In this document: positions 1 to 9,024 of the stretch, piece by piece
How positions within the stretch are numbered: the first letter of the stretch is position 1
Layout: each line of letters starts with the position of its first letter
Source: Hypholoma sublateritium FD-334 SS-4
Lineage: Eukaryota; Basidiomycota; Agaricomycetes; Agaricales; Strophariaceae
Length of the DNA stretch: 13,928 nt
Assembly: GCA_000827495.1 (NCBI GenBank)
Contig: KN817796.1
Coordinates: forward strand, 1-13,928
Reading direction: 5' to 3'
Translations under genes and position numbers: made by a program
Notes under the pieces: generated by a model
What the model was told of the DNA's origin: nothing
Database searches by the model: none
Seen by the model: only the letters and a program-made list of their open reading frames with translations

Positions 1-463
1 TGCGATTGAGCGGTAGCAAATTATTAGCCTTGATGTAATTCCGAAAGATCGTGGGGAGCGTCACAGAAGTCCAAAAGAAAGGAGAAGGGAGGGTGGGTAA
101 ACCATAGCGTGCCCGGATAAATTTGGCGCCATCCTTGTCGACTTGCTTGCTGTCCTGGCTCGCACCGCTCATTTCGTCGAATGGTTCAGGCCGAAGATGG
201 TCGCTGGCNTAATGGGGCTTATCGGAATGCTCAGAAAAATGGCTTGAGGTCCAGACGAAGCTGTAGATCGTCTTATCAGGCTCCACAAAGACAGGTTTCG
301 GGATCAAGATATTTGGTGGCACACCNGGATGAGGTGGGCGGTCGTCGCTCTCAGAGAAAGAAGTAGAATTGGTGTAATGGGTTGAGAGGCAAAGTGATAT
401 CTGGCTCGAGGTTTTCGAATGATGTGTAGAAGTAGGAATAGAAGTTGAGCGAGGCGAAGGCAT
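1..463 (-). CDS. Second ORF of the left transposon, N-terminal 154 residues only
   Basis: This frame is open from an ATG at 463-461 to the window edge, so the protein is partial. It begins MPSPRSTSIPTSTHHSK and has a Ser/Thr/Pro-rich, probably disordered first third. A less biased stretch follows, with WTSSHFSEHS and, near the edge, FLWTSVTLPTIFRNYIK. One codon is TAN because of an ambiguous base at 209. The neighbouring C fits a C/T choice, which gives Tyr either way, so I do not read it as a stop. It lies 281 bp downstream of the transposase on the same strand and has its own TATA-like box, so it is probably a separate gene of the element. I do not recognise the family. It does not resemble the second ORF of the right element. 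It could be a TnpA-like accessory protein or cargo. Confidence 0.6.
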   Translation of the reverse strand, partial: MPSPRSTSIPTSTHHSKTSSQISLCLSTHYTNSTSFSESDDRPPHXGVPPNILIPKPVFVEPDKTIYSFVWTSSHFSEHSDKPHXASDHLRPEPFDEMSGASQDSKQVDKDGAKFIRARYGLPTLPSPFFWTSVTLPTIFRNYIKANNLLPLNR

Positions 464-491
464 GTTGCTGACGTTGGCAGGGTTAATGAGG

Positions 492-502
492 TAAATATAT
501 AT
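492..502 (-). promoter_or_regulatory. TATA-like box upstream of the left second ORF
   Basis: On the minus strand this reads ATATATATTTA, about 30 bp before the ATG at 463. The surrounding 464-744 gap between the two element genes is AT-rich and shows no other coding frame. The position fits a core promoter or a short 5' leader. The assignment rests on composition and position only. Confidence 0.35.
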
Positions 503-744
503 GATAGTGATTGTCGATGTACGTGTTATGAGGATACATCTTGCAGCTTTGCATTACGTAATACAAGGTTGAGACAACACATACAACGTCAATACAACGC
601 ACTCGTTTTCAAGACATTAAAATCCTTAATATTCACAGTATAGTCTCTATATAATAGCATTGTTTAAGAGAACAAAGCACTAAGTAATGAGTAAAGATGC
701 TACAAGCATAGTAATAGATTTCAAATAAAGAAATACTAATGTAC

Positions 745-3700
745 CTACAATGCCTGCTCTGCGTCTTCGTCAAAATTTTCTTGCATACCACCTAAGTCCG
801 TGAAGTGCAGGCCCGGCNGCTCGANGAGGTAAAAANAATTATCGTTGTCTTCTATGCCAAGAGGAGTGTGGGGTATCATCGCAATTACTGCTTTGATGCA
901 AGTTACATCAATGACAATAAGGTTGAGATTTCCGAAGTACTTGCACAAGGCAAACGTTCCGTGTGATTGAATAAGGAGATCGGGAAGAGGTGGAGAGTAA
1001 ATTGAAANGACAGCAAGTGTTAATAATAGATCTTTGACACGGCATTGGAAGAAGTATTGAATTTCGCCAAATGAAATAGAATTGTCAAGGTCAATCTAAA
1101 GTAATGCACATTGAGAAGAGATACCTTTAACTTGAAAATCTGAAGTACATACCTTCACATTCCTAGCAGTTCGGATTTTGTTGATTGGTTTTGAATCTTC
1201 CTTCCATTTTGACCTAGATATTTGACCATTGGGGAGGAGAAGCCTTGCCCAACGAGTGACTTTTGGCACCCAGATATCTTTAAGCACTAGAGAATGTTGG
1301 GTACAAAGATATTTTCGAAGAGCTGTTGCCTCCATCTGTGACATGTATCTGCTGTACCTGTCTTGAGCTCGAAGAAGAATAAACCCCCCACCAAGATCTA
1401 GTGCACCGCGGGGCAGAATGGTCTTGGATGGTCTGAGGTCTGGAATCATAGCTGTGAGCGCATTGACTTGACAACGGAGCAAACCACNTTGAGAGAGATT
1501 TGCAAATGGATTAGATGGCTGCCGGACTTCCTCACCCAAATTACCAATCGTCCTTTCCATTGTCCATTGTGATGAACATATTGGCGGCCCGATTCTCGTA
1601 ACCTCTGAAGCAAGGTGAAGAAGAGNGTGGACACTTTGGCGACAGAAGTGAAGTCGGTCTTCCCGGCGCTGATAATAGAGAACTTCAAACTCATGTGCAA
1701 ATGATCGAAGCAAATTGTCGGCCAAAACAAGGTCAGAGGAACTGATGTGATATTGTTGGATAATGCGCATCCCACGGACTAATTTGCANAAATGTGAATA
1801 GTATGGCTCTGGAAGAGTTCCATGAAGAAGAGCGGGGGCAAGGCCATATAGGTAGAGAAGCCATTCCCAGGCTTTATATCCGCTATTCATTTTCTCTGCT
1901 ATGTTCCGAGGAGGGCGGCCAAATGAACCAGGAAGGTATGGGGTGGCAGCTGCAACATCCCTGCCATGAGATTCCCAAATGTCACCTTGAAGCACAGCCC
2001 ATGGCCAGTCAGACGGAAGGTCAAGGGGGTCATGATCAAACGAGCCACGCCAAAGGGGCAGAAAAAGATCNGCTAGATTGAAAGTACCAAGATGCATGAT
2101 ATCAGAGCCAAAGCACCTTGGAATGGGCAAGGTAGAGTTTGTGGGTAGCCCAAGAAAGATGGTTGGCTTAACAATACCGGTTTCAAGCCGTCTCTTTTTG
2201 TATTGTGTATCATTGGGAGATTGGAGTAGGTGGCGAAGATTTGTGAAATAGTGGTCATGTAAGACAGCCAATGAAAAATGTGAGAAGTCTGAGTGGTCGC
2301 AGCCAGCTATATTGTAGTCCATGGGTTTGAGGAGGGCAGGATAGTAGTGTGGGCCATTTGTCTTATGGCGGCCAGGCGTCGGGCAATAAAGGCGACATCC
2401 GAACTTCCCATGATGGCCAACGAGGCCATTANGATATGCCATGGCGGGGCCATCAGCAGTGTTGAGGCCGAGAAACAGTCGACTTGTGAATGTTTGATCT
2501 ATAATTGAATTCCAGATGAGTAAGCCCTCCCTTTGGAGGGAGGCAAGGTGGTAAAGACCAGGAAATAAGAATGAATCTAGGTTTTTGGGNTTCTTTGGGC
2601 CAGGGATAAAGCCTCCAGGGATGACCAAGTCCTTCTTGTAGCGCTCCTGTGGACTGAAGTCTAGTACGACCCAAATATATATCCAGCAGTCGGACATCTT
2701 GTGAGCGTAGAGTTGTGCTCCATCAATCGAAAACATGAGAACAATATCGTTATCGGTAATATTTCCATTCTGGACCTGTTTGAGGTAATCGCTCCCATGG
2801 AAGAAATCCTCGTATGCTGACAGAATGCCNGNGTTATCGCGTAGACTTTGAATAATTTCACGTGTTTTGCTCCGGCGATAGTCGAATCGACGAGCGCTTT
2901 GAGGGTCTCGCCATAGAGCTTGAAGGATAGGGCCAATGGGCATAGTATGGAATTCCTGGTAATATTTCCCAGAGACGGGACAGCGTTTAGGTTCTCCGCA
3001 TTTAGGACAGAGCTCCAGGTCTGTGAACGGACCCGTGAAAGCCACGCAACTATTCCTACACATCGGGTGGACAAGTGACCCGACACCTGTGATTCTCGCG
3101 AGAATCTTCCTCATTTGATCATATGACGGCAAGTTGTCTTCGGGATGGCACCTCAGAATAGACGCACGAGTTGTGTTATAAACGTTGACCGAAGCTGTGA
3201 GACTGGCTAAGAAGATGTCGAATGCCAGTCGAAGTTCGGGCTGCTCGTCAAGCGTGTACGTGGCTGTGGGGGGGTTTCTCAACTGGTTGAGGGCCTCTTG
3301 ATCAAGATTACTGTATTTTCCATCGAGCGATGCATTTTGTAGTTCCTGAATGAAAGCATTCGTTGTGCAGAGCTCCTCTAATTTAGTGTTTTCAAACAAT
3401 TCATTGAGATTGCTAATGGACTCGGAATTTACATCGTTATTTGCTATGTTGTCAGATTGCTGTTGGCCGAGATTCTCTATCGTAAGGTNGTCGAGACATC
3501 CGCGGTCCGAGTTGTCTGTGGGATTATCCCTATCTGNGTCGACATCAGTTGGGGGATCGGGCTCTCCTGTGTTCACGAAGTTATAATTATCAGGCCGGCG
3601 TAGGTCGTTTACTGTTCTATGGGGCTCAGAAATCTGGAAGCTCTGAGCATCAATGCCAATGCAGTAGAAATAGTAGCATGAGAGCGAGCTCACGTTCTCA

Positions 3701-3888
3701 ACATGGGCGCTACCAATCGACGTATCGGTGGACGACAGCTCGGATTGCAGCNCGAACTTCGTATGTCTGAGGTAAGATGACTTAGAGATTTCGCGCTCGA
3801 CACCGTTGCAAAACTTGCTGCATGCGCATGTATACGTTCTTCCAGATCGCGAGTTGGCATTTGACGCCCGGCGTGGTTCCTTCGGCAT
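745..3888 (-). CDS. Tnp2-like transposase (Transposase_21 family), left copy, three exons, about 1011 aa
   Basis: This DDE-type transposase would cut and move the element. Exons are 3888-3694, 3642-1153 and 1095-745. Intron 1 (3693-3643, 51 nt, GTGAGC...CAG) carries no stop and keeps frame; a 60-nt version ending at 3634 is also possible. Intron 2 (1152-1096, 57 nt) runs GTATGT to TAG. Without splicing intron 2 the protein would stop at 930 aa. The N-terminus has a Cys/His cluster (YTCACSKFC...YLRHTKF). A zinc-ribbon-like part (CRNSC...CPKCGEPKRC) follows. The catalytic core shows FSIDGAQLY (D about 372), NTADGPAMAY (D about 462) and FGSDIMHL (D about 579), matching the first Asp, second Asp and MH-containing motif of plant TNP2. 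A late SSQWTMERTIGN resembles the WMYPFER region. After splicing, the C-terminus reads FGEIQYFFQC...GTFALCKYFG...EXPGLHFTDLGG, a typical ending of fungal Tnp2 proteins. No clear stop or frameshift is seen; ambiguous codons remain. Confidence 0.88.
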
Positions 3889-4194
3889 CGGAGAGTACTG
3901 AAGTAAGAGCGCGTGAGGTCAAAGTAGTACACATTCGATGGCGGCGTGTCGTTCCGTGCAAAGCAGCTGCAAATCAATCTCATTGAGCTCTGTTGATTTC
4001 ATGTGATTTGCGNGACGTATTTTACCAAGTGTGGCGAGGGTGGCCTTGCTAAACACGCTTACGTAGCATGTTTACTGGGAGATCGTCGTGTTTATCATCA
4101 ATGTAAATCGACTGGAATAATTGAAGCTAGATACAGGGCTCCAACGCACAAATAAATCAACTACACCGACTTTGATCCGATCTCATTTGAGCTG

Positions 4195-4206
4195 ATTTTG
4201 ACTGGG
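4195..4206 (-). repeat. 5' terminal sequence of the left element (inverted match to 9513-9524)
   Basis: ATTTTGACTGGG on the plus strand is the exact reverse complement of CCCAGTCAAAAT at 9513-9524. Reading into each element, the match continues as one different base and then AGC. A short hairpin follows at once in both: CTCA-AA-TGAG here, and a longer one in the right copy. Equal spacing to the two transposase start codons suggests a real transposon terminus rather than chance. Confidence 0.6.
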
Positions 4207-4214
4207 AATCAACT

Positions 4215-5556
4215 TCAGGTCATTGCACTTCCGCCTTCATCGATGGAAACAATGTCTGTGGGAGAAAGACCTTGGATGGTAAGTTAGATCATCATATTGT
4301 TTTCCAAGTGGTTAAACAGCTCACAAATTTTCCCTGCATTCATGTATCCTTCCAAGCGCTTTTTATTGGTGCTCATCCTGGCGGTTCAATCGGCTGTCAA
4401 GCATGAATCGGTACGGTATAGAGGCAATAATTTGACTGACGTTACGGGGACAGTCCCTTTTGCCTTAGCCCAAGCGAGAAGCACTTGATCCATAGACACG
4501 CCCAATCTCTCCGCTATGGCTCCTATGGGTTTATCGACAGGGCCGCCTGGGCGCTTTGTCACCGGGCTAACTCATGATGAGCCACATAGTATTTAACACT
4601 GGAGAGACCGCAACGTACATGAGAGGGCTGTATGCCTCAACGACGATGCCTTTCTCTTCACACATCTCGAGAATTGGAAGCTGTTCTGCATAAACGTACG
4701 GGTGAAAGAGGATCTACATGAAATCTGCCGGTGAGTACAATAGATAATTGAGGTTTAATCGGGTTCCAAATGACCTGATTCACGACCGGAACGTATTTAG
4801 ATACTGCAAGGAGTTGTTCAAGATGATCCACTTCGAAATTACTGACGCCAATGCTCCTAGAAACACAGATATGTTAAATTTTCAATCGGGGAGGGGAAGA
4901 AATATCTTCATTCACTTGGCTAAACCCGACTCCTTGATCTTTTCCATCTCCTTCCAGCATTGCGGTATGTTATCACAAAGCTCCGCACCATGGATTAAAT
5001 AGAGATCAATGTACGTCAGACCCAGCTGTTGAATTAACGCATGTTGAGTAGTTCAATCACAAGAAGCTAAAGGTGCACGGCGTACATTCTTGAGGCTGTT
5101 CTGAAATGAAGTAGCAATGTCCAGCCCATTGAGTGCCGACCATTTGGTTGTCACAAAAATGCTCTCCCGCGGAAGGCCACATCCCCGAATAGCTATGCCT
5201 GCCTCGGGCTCGTTTGTGTAGTTCTGGGCGGTATCTGCCCCAACGATGCCACAAAGACGATTAGTGAAAGAAAAATCAGTAGAATATTCAAGTTCTCACC
5301 GACGTGCCTTATTCCCACTGCAAATGCTTGGTTTAAGGAGTCAACGGGCGCCTGTCCCTTCCCAGTCCGCCATGTACCATATCTTACGAAAATAAATAAG
5401 ATGCTTGCTCTGCAGCTCTGCTCTCGTAGATCTCTCACGCGATGCTGGGCATTGAATTGCCTATAGATTCAGCATGAGCGCTTTAGTACTTAATACATCA
5501 GAGCTGATGAGTATACTATACGTGCCATCGTTGAGCTGTACAGAATCCCAGGGCAT
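4215..5556 (-). CDS. Aldo-keto reductase, ten exons, about 271 aa
   Basis: This is a predicted cytosolic NAD(P)H-dependent oxidoreductase reducing aldehydes or ketones; the substrate is unknown. Exons are 5556-5517, 5460-5439, 5382-5300, 5234-5086, 5025-4916, 4856-4775, 4713-4619, 4566-4441, 4377-4325 and 4270-4215, with GT-AG introns of 52-65 nt. All joins keep frame and recreate family motifs: MPSIAYGTW, GIRHVDTAQNYTNE, LPRESIFVTTKW, LGLTYIDLYLIHG, SIGVSNF, VVNQ, EKGIVVEAYSPL, LGVSMDQVLLAWAKAKG, NKKRLEGYM and LSPTDIVSIDE. The catalytic tetrad is present (D49, Y54, K79, H110). The length is slightly below the usual 280-320 aa. Weak points are the first donor (GTATAC, chosen because it keeps frame) and the sixth (GTCATT). 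No stop or frameshift breaks the spliced frame. Its stop codon lies 8 bp from the left transposon, on the same strand. Confidence 0.85.
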
Positions 5557-6782
5557 GTTGCGGAGCAAGTACGTCAAGGAGTGCTGCGTATCTGGGCCGC
5601 GAAAGGATAAGGTGTGTACAGACAACTGAGATCCATCGCGCTACTTTTAAACCATCCAAATGCGAAGCGCAGAAATCTCTTACCCGAAATAACTACTCGT
5701 CTCATGAGCGGCATGCGGACCACCTTCGTCGTGAGAAGATACCTTCTACCTTTACAAGCGGTCATCCATGTAATGACCCCATCTATCTTACCATCCGTAG
5801 GCCGTAGCAGATACACAGCAAGCGATTAAAAATTGGAAGTCTGTCTGTACTAAAAGCTGTGCTCGCAACTGGCAATACGTAATACCTGTAGCGCGTCACG
5901 GGCACCAACGGCGCGTCGGGGTAGATGCACTAATAATTATTAGCATTTCCTTTGTAGCACTTTCTCCTTCCTTCCCTCGATAAATCATATGGTACTCGGT
6001 TTAACTGGTATTTCCGGATTTGTCGAATAGTTCTGTACCCTTTAGTTATTGCAGAAAACAATTCCCCGCCGCCTAGTAATATACTAGATCAATGTGATCT
6101 AATCAGGGCAATGGCTTACGGCAATTTTGGCCCCGATCGGGGTATCTAGGCGCCCGACTCAGCAGGTACTAAACCCTGTACATACATACGCGGCCGTGTT
6201 TACAGGCTGCAAGGAATGCTGTGCATTTAGAGCACTGCTGCAATGGGCTGTGGATTTTTATAATCGAAGATCCGAAAGAGATGGTGTACAGCGTTTGCAC
6301 AGCGTGCCAGATGTCATGAGCTACCGCTGCTTGTCCGCTGCACGTATTTATACAGTAAGAAAATATGCCCTGTGGATAAATTGTAGCTATGAACATGCGA
6401 GGCAGAGAAGCCTCCTCTCTCCCAAAAAAAGAAGACCTGAAAACCGAACGATTGGAGTGCTGCACTCTCCCCACGCCCCTGGGTGTGCAGCGCCCGCGGA
6501 GGCGTGGTGTTCCTGCCGCTGGTGCTGCCGTTATTTTGCTGTTCTTGCGTTCGTGCAAGCTCGCTGGGGTGGACGTAACGCAAGCCATGTGGTGCCACGC
6601 AAGTCGACTGTCGATTCGGCGCAGTAGGCGGGGTCGGGTGCGATGCGTGATGGGACGTCGTGCGGGGATGGTGGGTTTGGGCAAGGCGACGGGTGATGCG
6701 GTTTGATGCGACTCGTCAGCGGAGCACGGCGCTCGGCGCCCGGCCTGATTGGGTCAGCCGATGGTGCAGCGGCCGTCCCAGA
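5557..6782. other. Intergenic region upstream of the aldo-keto reductase; no convincing gene
   Basis: Several overlapping frames of 60-170 codons exist on both strands (for example around 6127-6684), but none has a recognisable motif, a consistent codon pattern or a splice structure. I read this as promoter and spacer DNA. Features seen are a 14-bp perfect palindrome CTAATAATTATTAG (5930-5943), a 12-bp palindrome CCCCGATCGGGG (6131-6142), an inverted repeat AGATCA-ATG-TGATCT (6086-6100), and a GC-rich last third with G-runs on the plus strand. A TTTAAAAG at about 5644-5651 (minus strand) could serve the reductase promoter about 90 bp away, but this is weak. Confidence 0.5.
6630..6681 (+). other. 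Cluster of six G-runs (possible G-quadruplex)
   Basis: Runs of three or four G occur at 6630-6633, 6636-6638, 6652-6654, 6664-6667, 6673-6675 and 6679-6681. The last three are separated by only 5 and 3 bases. This is compatible with a G-quadruplex on the plus strand in the intergenic region between the reductase and the MYND gene. No gene is seen here, and a function is not implied by sequence alone. Confidence 0.4.
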
Positions 6783-7034
6783 TAGAATTCTCGTAGAATT
6801 TAGCCAGTAGAATTCTCGTTGAATTTTACTTTGATAGAATCTTTGTAGAATTTGTAGAATACCTTTCCAGTGAGATTCAAGTAGAACTATCAGATAGAAT
6901 TATTGGATAGAATTTATGATAGGATACAATTTGACACAACAGTAGAATACTGAGTAGGATTTAAGCTGTGCCTATACAGGAGTAGAATTAATTCTATTGT
7001 CCCACAGAAATGTGGGTAGAATGAATTCTACGAG
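6783..7034. repeat. Degenerate TAGAAT(T) interspersed repeat array
   Basis: TAGAAT occurs on the plus strand at 6783, 6794, 6808, 6835, 6846, 6855, 6895, 6908, 6943, 6983 and 7017, and inverted as ATTCTA at 6991 and 7025, with further one-base variants (TAGAAC, TAGGAT, TTGAAT). Most copies are preceded by G or by GA/GT. The block is bracketed by inverted CTCGTAGAATT (6790-6800) and AATTCTACGAG (7024-7034). It also contains the perfect palindrome TAGAATTAATTCTA (6983-6996) and a hairpin CCCACA-GAAA-TGTGGG near 7001-7016. It resembles a subterminal repeat region of a DNA transposon, or a dense protein-binding array; I see no coding frame in it. Confidence 0.7.
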
Positions 7035-7609
7035 CTGAGAATGGTGCTGTCCGAGTCGCTCCATCAGGCAGATTATATATATGTCAACACGGCTTCTGTA
7101 GCAGGCGATCACTCAAGGCAGCATCGTGGTGTGCACTAGGAATTGAAATTATTAGCTATTCTTCCGCGATTCATGGCAGGACGGATGTACCGTCAATGCC
7201 TCAATCGCTTTATGATTATTCTATGCGCTCTCCGACTTACGGAATACTAAGTGCATAGAGCCACCGTGGTATCAAAGATTCTGCCGAACATTGGTTGTGA
7301 ACGTGCTCTGAATTGCTTTGCACGACGCGGCCATTAAAGTGGCCCGAGTGACATGATGTCGATGCATATTTCACGCACACCGAGTATTATTAAGTCGAAA
7401 GGCATAGCCTTCAGTGTATGAATCAGGAATATGCTGACTGTCGAACAGAATTGGTGCGCCATTATAGGAGGTTCACACGAGGCTGTGCGTCATAAAAGAC
7501 ACCCGTCCTGGTTCAGGTAGAAAAGGCCTCTTCTCTGCTTCCCCGCTCAAGTGCGTTGATTTTTTCTCCCTGGTAAGGCCCACAAAACAATCAGTCTGGA
7601 CTCATTTGA
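7035..7609. other. Intergenic region between the repeat array and the MYND gene promoter
   Basis: I see no open frame with recognisable content and no RNA gene signature in this stretch. It is of mixed composition, with a short TA run (TATATATATG near 7074-7083). It probably contains the upstream regulatory DNA of the MYND gene. Confidence 0.45.
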
Positions 7610-7622
7610 TATATAATATATA
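7610..7622 (+). promoter_or_regulatory. TATA box of the MYND gene
   Basis: TATATAATATATA ends 60 bp before the ATG at 7683, and a pyrimidine-rich leader lies between. The ATG itself sits in CAAAATGGC, a favourable fungal start context. Spacing fits a core promoter with a short 5' leader. Confidence 0.55.
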
Positions 7623-7682
7623 CACTTACGTAGGAGCTTCACCGAAACCTTTTCTCTCAGATACCCCACCAATTTCGCCAAA

Positions 7683-8709
7683 ATGGCTAATACATTCCGC
7701 GCAGTTCTGTCCGGTATGAGCGAAAGACGATGCGAGCAGTGTGAGAACTGCCTCAAGCACGTCGAGAGTGTGCTCTGCGGGCGTGCAACAAAAAATTGCA
7801 ACAAACGCCACACTCCCGTGCTTTTGACATGCGCACAGTGTAAGGAGGTCAGATACTGTGTGAGTCGGAACATAACTTCACATTTTCCGGGATTCGTTTA
7901 ACCTGTATATTATCAAAGTCAAGGACATGCCAACGGGCTCAATGGAAGGAGCACAAAACTTCGTGCTTGTCGCATACGAGAATGTTGACTGTGATCAAGC
8001 TGCTCGGTCCGAGGATAGAGCAGACCTTCAAGGCGTTTAGCAAGTTCTCCCAGGCCATCAGTGGATATTTGGAGATACCCGCCATCAGCGCTCTCGAACT
8101 TCACAAAGGCAAGCATAGAGTCAGTACGTAAATATTTCCCCTTCCTGAGGAATAGATACCCTAAACTAAGTTCATAATTTTCTATCAACAGACACCCATG
8201 TCTTTTTGCTCAAGATCAGAGCCAAAGAGACAATTTTCTCCGAGACCGAGAAATCTACCCGGGGAGCCATCACATTCAAGATTGAGTCCGCGGAGTGCAA
8301 AACCATGAAAGAAATGCACGATCTACTTGACTGGCGTGCTGGACCGCTTGCAACCCCAGAAATCACAGAGAGCACACTTGCACACAGACCAGGGCTGCTC
8401 CGCCTATTTGTGCTTGATGTCAGCGGGCTTCTGCCCATCCCACTTGATGGGTACACCCTTCCAACTGATATCTCCAATTGGCCATCAAACTACCACAAGA
8501 AATATGACAAGAACTGGTTTGAACAATTTTTAAAGAGCATTGGACAGCCTTTAAGGACAGACCCAGTGAATGTCCCCATGGAAAGAGAGCTGTCTGGCAG
8601 TGAATTTGAAAGATTCAATGAATGGTCCATACCACCTGCCAGGCCATCTACTCCAACTCTAGAAGAAGCTGACATTGCCACTGGCAGTCATATTGAAGAG
8701 GTTTACTGA
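7683..8709 (+). CDS. MYND-type zinc-finger protein, three exons, about 299 aa
   Basis: Exons are 7683-7859, 7919-8123 and 8192-8709, with introns of 59 nt (GTGAGT...AAG) and 68 nt (GTACGT...CAG). The first splice rebuilds the second half of a MYND finger exactly: TCAQCKEVRYC joined to SRTCQRAQWKEHKTSC, giving C50-x2-C53, C59-x3-C63, H71-x3-C75. The first Cys pair of the finger is less clear. It may be C20/C23 with a long insert, or the unusual C32-x6-C39. The remaining 220 residues match no domain I know and end acidic and Pro/Thr-rich. MYND fingers usually bind proline-rich partner peptides; basidiomycetes carry many MYND proteins of unknown job. The second join gives KHRVNTHVFLLKI, a credible beta strand. 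A second in-frame ATG at codon 12 is possible. Confidence 0.85.
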
Positions 8710-9024
8710 ACAGCAACCCTCTTTGATCACACAACATATATTATTTCCTGTAAAGAGCAGACACCGCGGAAATTCCGCCGCATGTCTGCTTGACGTCTGC
8801 AGTCATCAAGCAACGGGTACATTGTAACAAAAAAAACAAGCAGACATACACTATGAAGGGATATGCAGATTTTTCTTCCGATTTATGATGTAGTGAAATG
8901 AGCCATGTGCGGCTGAAATTAGTAAGATACACTCTATATGCAGGTCAAGATAGGATTTTATTTATCTTTTTGCGAACATTGGGTCGGTGTCAAGATGAAT
9001 ACAAGGTTGCAGGGCTAAATATCA
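8710..9024. other. 3' flank of the MYND gene; no gene seen
   Basis: The stretch holds a strong dyad (8757-8789), an A8 run at about 8829-8836 and AT-rich sequence that could serve polyadenylation. No reading frame looks coding on either strand. The MYND transcript and the small minus-strand gene at 9025-9355 converge here, so both 3' ends should lie in it. Confidence 0.5.
8757..8789. repeat. Imperfect palindrome / hairpin in the MYND 3' flank
   Basis: Outer arms GCAGACA (8757-8763) and TGTCTGC (8783-8789) enclose an inner dyad GCGGAA-A-TTCCGC (8766-8778). The motif GCAGACA recurs at about 8839 and GTCTGC near 8795. It lies about 50 bp after the stop codon, so it would form a stable stem in the 3' untranslated RNA. 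Confidence 0.55.

Larger units (their letters stand above)
1..4206 (-). mobile_element. Left Tnp2-type DNA transposon, 5' end and coding part, running off the window
   Basis: A CACTA/CMC-like element is read right to left. It contains the Tnp2-type transposase (745-3888) and a second ORF (1-463). Its 5' end is placed at 4206 because a 12-base sequence there (CCCAGTCAAAAT on the minus strand) recurs in the same position relative to the transposase in the right-hand element: 318 bp before the start codon here, about 344 bp there. Eighteen ambiguous bases lie inside it, at 209 to 4013, and none in the adjacent host DNA, which supports a repeated element reaching at least 4013. The 3' end and target-site duplication are outside the window. 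The terminus is not the classical CACTA sequence, so the superfamily label rests on the transposase. Confidence 0.75.

Noticed and set aside
1794..2508. Plus-strand open frames inside the left transposase
   Set aside because: They are antisense shadows of the conserved catalytic core on the minus strand.
4215..5556. Reading the aldo-keto reductase region as a pseudogene because no long ORF exists
   Set aside because: Nine GT-AG introns restore one continuous frame with all family motifs and the catalytic tetrad.
5574..5829. Open frames of 71-80 codons on both strands upstream of the reductase
   Set aside because: They shadow each other and have no recognisable content; this is more likely promoter DNA.
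6127..6706. Overlapping open frames of 94-171 codons on both strands
   Set aside because: None has a motif, hydrophobic pattern or codon preference of a real gene. The openness on both strands follows from GC-rich composition.
6761..7047. ATGGTGC direct repeats as the target-site duplication of a complete MITE
   Set aside because: The inverted CTCGTAGAATT sequences do not abut these repeats, so the structure does not meet the usual pattern; kept only as a remark.
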